Both the position numbers and the translations under genes were made by a program. 64,000 nucleotides of DNA from Deinococcales bacterium (GTDB taxonomy: Bacteria; Deinococcota; Deinococci; Deinococcales; JAAFIG01). The stretch lies in contig JANYHH010000038.1 in assembly GCA_025359505.1 (NCBI GenBank), positions 1 through 64,000 on the forward strand, given 5' to 3'. Within the stretch, counting starts at the first letter, position 1, and each line of letters opens with the position of its first letter. Positions 60,740 to 64,000 of the stretch are shown in pieces. The notes under the pieces were generated by a model. It saw only the letters and a list, made by a program, of their open reading frames with translations. It had not been told where the DNA came from and did not search any database.

Positions 60740-62037
60740 GTTGTCTCCCTCGAGTGAACGCAGTCACCCTCGATCCAAACCTGCGCGATGCTCTCGCTGC
60801 CCGCCAGCGCGAACGCTGCCGACAGCATCCTCTGGAGCGAATCTGCGTGCTGAAAGACTTGCTCGAGCGGATCGCCTTTTCTAGGTTTGACCCAGACGGC
60901 ATCGAACGATTTGCCGACCGTGAAATCGCCACACGTCCCCTCGAGTCCCAAGGCTTCCGCGCCTGCGAGTGTTGACAGGTACAGCATTTGCGCCGCATTC
61001 ATCGTCACACCGTCTGGCGCGAGGCGCTGCAAACTGTAGGCTTGCAAGGCTTCTTTTAAGACGCCGTAACCCGTGCCGCCGCCGATATCCGTTCCGAGCG
61101 CGACCCTGACGTTGTGCTGCAAATGCCGCCCCAACCCAAAAAATCCACTGCCAATCGCGGCGTTGCTGCACGGGCAATGCGCGACGCTCGAGCCGGCTGC
61201 ACTTAAGCGCTCGAGTTCAGAGGTCGAGGCGTGCAAGTTATGCGCCAGCAGCGACCTCGAGCCGATCAGGTCGTAGCGCTCGTAAGTCTCGAGGTAATCC
61301 CGTGCCCACGGGAACAGCCGTCTGACCGTCGCAATCTCGTCAACGTTCTCGTTGATGTGCGTGTGAAAACGTGCGGTTGGCGTCTCTGTCATGAGCTGCT
61401 GGCAAACCTCGAGCATCGCTTCACTAGCGGACAGCGAGAAGCGCGGCATCACCGCGTACTGGGCGCGACCCACACCGTGGAAACGCTGGATCAGAGCGCG
61501 TCCGTCCTCGAGCGCTGATGTTGGCGTCTGGTGAAGCTCCGGGCGCAGCAATCGGTCTGACAAGACCTGTCCGCTGACAACCCGCAAGCCCCTTGCTGCG
61601 CCCTCCTCGAACAGCGCCGCTTGTGCCCCAGCAAAATGTGCCCCGAAGACCATCGCGCTGGTCGTGCCGTGCATCAACAGCGCCCGCACAAACGCACTGG
61701 CGACGCCTCGAGCGTAGCTGACATCTGAGAGCCGCGCCTCCTCGGGGAGCGTGTTCAACTCGAGCCAGTCCAACAGCGTCATCCCCAGCGCCCCGATCAC
61801 CCGCACCTGCGGGTAATGCACGTGCGCGTCCACCAAACCCGGCAGCAGCAAGCCGCCGCGCAAATCTGTACTCTCGAGATTCGGGTAAAGCGTTCGCAGG
61901 CTCGAGAAATCTCCAACTGCCACGATCTTCCCGCTTTGCACCACGATCCCCGCATCCGAGATTGCCTCGAGCGAGCCGCCCTTGAACGGGTTCTGCGGTG
62001 TGTGCAGCAGCGAAGCGCGGTACAGCGTGTCTGGCAT
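60736..62037 (-). CDS. guaD: Guanine deaminase
   Basis: 433 residues from the ATG at 62037, the length of E. coli GuaD. Metal motifs DAHVHYPQ, FHTHINEN, HNLHAS and GTDIGGG mark the amidohydrolase site. It turns guanine into xanthine. Xanthine dehydrogenase, needed to reach urate, is not here. Confidence 0.93.
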   Translation of the reverse strand: MPDTLYRASLLHTPQNPFKGGSLEAISDAGIVVQSGKIVAVGDFSSLRTLYPNLESTDLRGGLLLPGLVDAHVHYPQVRVIGALGMTLLDWLELNTLPEEARLSDVSYARGVASAFVRALLMHGTTSAMVFGAHFAGAQAALFEEGAARGLRVVSGQVLSDRLLRPELHQTPTSALEDGRALIQRFHGVGRAQYAVMPRFSLSASEAMLEVCQQLMTETPTARFHTHINENVDEIATVRRLFPWARDYLETYERYDLIGSRSLLAHNLHASTSELERLSAAGSSVAHCPCSNAAIGSGFFGLGRHLQHNVRVALGTDIGGGTGYGVLKEALQAYSLQRLAPDGVTMNAAQMLYLSTLAGAEALGLEGTCGDFTVGKSFDAVWVKPRKGDPLEQVFQHADSLQRMLSAAFALAGSESIAQVWIEGDCVHSRETT

Positions 62038-62110
62038 GGCTGGAAGGTTATCAAAAAAAACGCGGCGAACGTCAATGACCCGTTCGCTGCATTGATTGGT
62101 CGCGCTCGAG

Positions 62111-62137
62111 CGGGGCTTGCAGTGGCAAGCCCCTACG
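62111..62137. repeat. GTAGGGGC palindromic element (copy f)
   Basis: GGGGCTTGC (62112-62120) and GCAAGCCCC (62125-62133) form the hairpin, followed by TAC. In the opposite orientation it equals the element at 28265-28290. It lies between guaD and the exported-protein gene. Confidence 0.85.
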
Positions 62138-62147
62138 TAGTGGATTG

Positions 62148-62558
62148 CTATTGAGACTTTACAAGTGGGATCACGTTGAACGTCGGTGAAATTAAAGCTG
62201 TTCCCGAATTGACTTCGATTCCACGTACAACACTTCCTTTGCGAACGGTTACGAAAGCGACAACACCGCTGATCCAACCTTTAGCGGACAGCATCTTCGG
62301 CTCCTGTCCAAGAACATTCTTTAATGTATTTGCATCCGCTTCTCGAGCTTTGAGAAATGGAGTCATCTTCCCTGACGGTGCGAAACGAATGTAGGTACTG
62401 TTTCCAGTCAAGGTTAATTCGACAGAAGTAATTCGGGGCGGATTTGGAGACTTAGGGTCTGCAACATATGTTCCGTAAACTGATGGCGCAACTGCATATG
62501 CTTGACCAAGAGTGAGCAACATTATCGTTGCAGCAAATAAAAATCTCGAGATTTTCAC
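62148..62558 (-). CDS. Small exported protein of unknown function
   Basis: 136 residues from a GTG at 62558 that overlaps the BMP stop (GTGA). A signal peptide (ISRFLFAATIMLLTLGQAYA) is followed by a Pro/Ser-rich stretch and strands. No known family is recognised. The base composition is lower in GC than its neighbours and CTCGAG sites are sparse (two), suggesting recent arrival. Confidence 0.7.
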   Translation of the reverse strand: MKISRFLFAATIMLLTLGQAYAVAPSVYGTYVADPKSPNPPRITSVELTLTGNSTYIRFAPSGKMTPFLKAREADANTLKNVLGQEPKMLSAKGWISGVVAFVTVRKGSVVRGIEVNSGTALISPTFNVIPLVKSQ

Positions 62559-63712
62559 TTGGCTGGTTCGTCTGCGATCTCGCCCAGCACGCCCGGCGCG
62601 ACCCAGCCCATGCTGTTGAGATCGCCGATGCTGGCGACTTTGCCCGCTGGCACGCGCAGGATGCCGTTGCGATCCATGATCGGGCCGGTGTACGGGTCAA
62701 ACGTCGGCTTGGCGCTGCTCATGTCGGCATTCAGCGCCATCACGCGGTCGTAGACATTGGTTTTCTTGCCTGCGACGGTGATGCTGACGGCTTTCAATCG
62801 TGCCATGAACTTCGGGTTGATTGGCATACCGTTCTGAGCGCCCAACTCGACGGCTTTCTCGCGCAGCAACCACCAGTAGTCCACATTCTGCAAGGATTTG
62901 GTGTTGTAACCGCCCGCGACGACTTTCTTCATGAAGTCGATGTAGATTTTTTCCCAGTGAACGAGCTGACCGCTGACCACAACGTCGGGGCCAAACTTGT
63001 ACATGCTGTTGTAATGCGAAAAGACGGGGATGTTCTTCTTGGCGGCCGTTTGCACCACCGTTGCGGTGTCCTCGGTGAAGGCGAGCGCTTCCGCGCCCTC
63101 AGAGATCAGGGATTCAGCGGCTTCCCTTGCTTTCACGGGATCGAACCATGCGTTGATCCACTTGACGTTGACGGTCGCCTTTGGATTCACCGCTCGAGCG
63201 CCCAGCGCGAATGCGCTGATGTGACGCTTCAGCTCGGGGATTGGAAACGCACCGACATACCCTAATTTGCCGGTTTTGCTCAGCGCCGCCGCCATCATGC
63301 CGTTCAAATAGTAAATTTGGTAGAAATCCGCCATGTACGTCGCCATGTTCGGAGCGCGTTTGTAACCGCTGGTGTGCGCGAAGATCACATCGGGGTACTT
63401 TTTGGCAGCCTCCAAAGTCTGATCCATGAATCCAAAGCTGGTCGTGAATACAACCTTGCAACCGTCACCGACGAGCTTATCAATCGTGGGCATCGCTTGG
63501 GCTTCGGGGACGCTTTCAACAAATTTCGTCTCCAAGCCGGGAATGGCTTTCTCGGTCAGCAGGCGAGCTTCGTTGTGGGCAAACGTCCAGCCGATATCAC
63601 CGACGGGCCCGACGTAGACGAAACAGGACTTGGGGACGGACGTTTGAGCGCTGCTGTGTAAGCCCACTCCCACGAGTCCCGCGACGGCCGCCAACATCAA
63701 AACGTTCTTCAT
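62555..63712 (-). CDS. BMP-family nucleoside-binding lipoprotein/ABC substrate-binding protein
   Basis: 385 residues. AGGAGG lies before the ATG. A signal peptide (MLAAVAGLVGVGLHSSAQ) precedes the BMP/PnrA fold (GDIGWTFAHNEAR, then TTSFGFMDQTLEAAKKYPDV, FAHTSGYKRAPN and VDYWWLLREKAVELG). These proteins bind purine nucleosides for an ABC importer. It adjoins a permease gene that runs off the right edge and the guanine/urate pathway, which fits nucleobase salvage or use. Confidence 0.92.
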   Translation of the reverse strand: MKNVLMLAAVAGLVGVGLHSSAQTSVPKSCFVYVGPVGDIGWTFAHNEARLLTEKAIPGLETKFVESVPEAQAMPTIDKLVGDGCKVVFTTSFGFMDQTLEAAKKYPDVIFAHTSGYKRAPNMATYMADFYQIYYLNGMMAAALSKTGKLGYVGAFPIPELKRHISAFALGARAVNPKATVNVKWINAWFDPVKAREAAESLISEGAEALAFTEDTATVVQTAAKKNIPVFSHYNSMYKFGPDVVVSGQLVHWEKIYIDFMKKVVAGGYNTKSLQNVDYWWLLREKAVELGAQNGMPINPKFMARLKAVSITVAGKKTNVYDRVMALNADMSSAKPTFDPYTGPIMDRNGILRVPAGKVASIGDLNSMGWVAPGVLGEIADEPAK

Positions 63713-63844
63713 ACTTGCCTCCTAAGGACGTTCCCGCCTTGCGAGACGGGTTAAACGAAAATACCAACCCGCTGTTCAAAGGGTGCTGCTCGAGGATTTA
63801 CTTTCGAGCAGGGAGGTTTGAAACGCGAATCTCGAGCCGAGCTG

Positions 63845-64000
63845 CTAACGTTCACCACGCCGATACGGTCGTCCGAGGCTTTCGGGCGCATTGCCCTGCT
63901 GACCCCGAGCGCCGATCACTGCGAGTACCACAATAACAAGAATGTACGGTAGCGCGGCCAATACTTCTGTGGGGACAGCCACGCTGCCCTGCAACCTGAA
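63845..64000 (-). CDS. ABC permease of BMP transporter, C-terminal fragment
   Basis: 52 codons to the stop, continuing beyond the window. The reverse reading FRLQGSVAVPTEVLAALPYI (a membrane helix) and the end LGRPYRRGER fit the last helix and tail of nucleoside ABC permeases of the NupQ/YufQ type. It is upstream of the BMP gene on the same strand. Confidence 0.8.
   Translation of the reverse strand, partial: FRLQGSVAVPTEVLAALPYILVIVVLAVIGARGQQGNAPESLGRPYRRGER

Noticed and set aside
1-64000. tRNA, rRNA or CRISPR loci
   Set aside because: I looked for T-loop GTTCGA-type arms with matching acceptor stems, rRNA-like conserved blocks and regularly spaced repeats with unique spacers, and found none.

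Overview
This looks like chromosomal DNA from a two-membrane bacterium of moderate-to-high GC (about 58-60% by eye), most plausibly a Deinococcota (Deinococcus-Thermus) lineage. The evidence is indirect: two Lon paralogues, a bacillithiol deacetylase (BshB1), PlsY, LptC/LptA-like proteins, a patatin fused to an outer-membrane barrel, DUF2089/DUF4097 genes and an HspR-type (HAIR) operator in front of one lon. No rRNA or tRNA gene was seen, so the placement is an inference. The most striking whole-window feature is the extreme iteration of the palindrome CTCGAG, about 20-fold above expectation, in genes and spacers alike.

Layout. 0-3 kb: structured 38-bp repeats, an aldo/keto reductase, a lipoprotein hydrolase and a winged-helix regulator. 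3-11 kb: a His-rich NfeD-like protein with flotillin, Lon 1, bactofilin with an M23 peptidase, and a second SPFH protein. 11-19 kb: a Fur-YibE/F-small membrane protein chain, a nitroreductase overlapping a type III polyketide synthase, a pair of divergent paralogues of unknown function, BshB1 overlapping PlsY, and HemW. 19-28 kb: a PIN toxin-antitoxin pair, an ABC exporter, TldD/TldE, and Lon 2 with a HAIR-like operator. 28-36 kb: a methyltransferase, a two-component system, a four-gene DUF4097/DUF2089 operon whose members share a short helical motif, and a zinc-ribbon/cyclase/AAA protein. 36-44 kb: a degenerate AroE-like protein, LptA-LptA-LptC, a frameshifted SnoaL-like gene, RlmI, NUDIX, two sugar-type ABC permeases, and an outer-membrane-like protein next to a remnant of another. 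44-54 kb: a ParB-like protein, TrmL, two metallo-hydrolases, a PA14 lipoprotein, an SDR, HU followed by a cascade of hairpins, and patatin-barrel. 54-64 kb: YHYH protein, FolC, CYTH, an aminotransferase, a GAF/PAS/GGDEF diguanylate cyclase, and a purine-catabolic block (UraH, uricase, UraD, guanine deaminase) next to a BMP-type nucleoside ABC transporter that runs off the right edge.

How the parts fit: the right end can take up nucleosides or nucleobases and degrade guanine and urate to allantoin; xanthine dehydrogenase is not in view. The genome is compact: genes on the same strand often overlap by 1-4 bases, and several convergent pairs overlap at their 3' ends. Spacers carry small dispersed palindromes with GTAGGGGC ends. 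Function calls come from motifs read by eye; no database search was possible.
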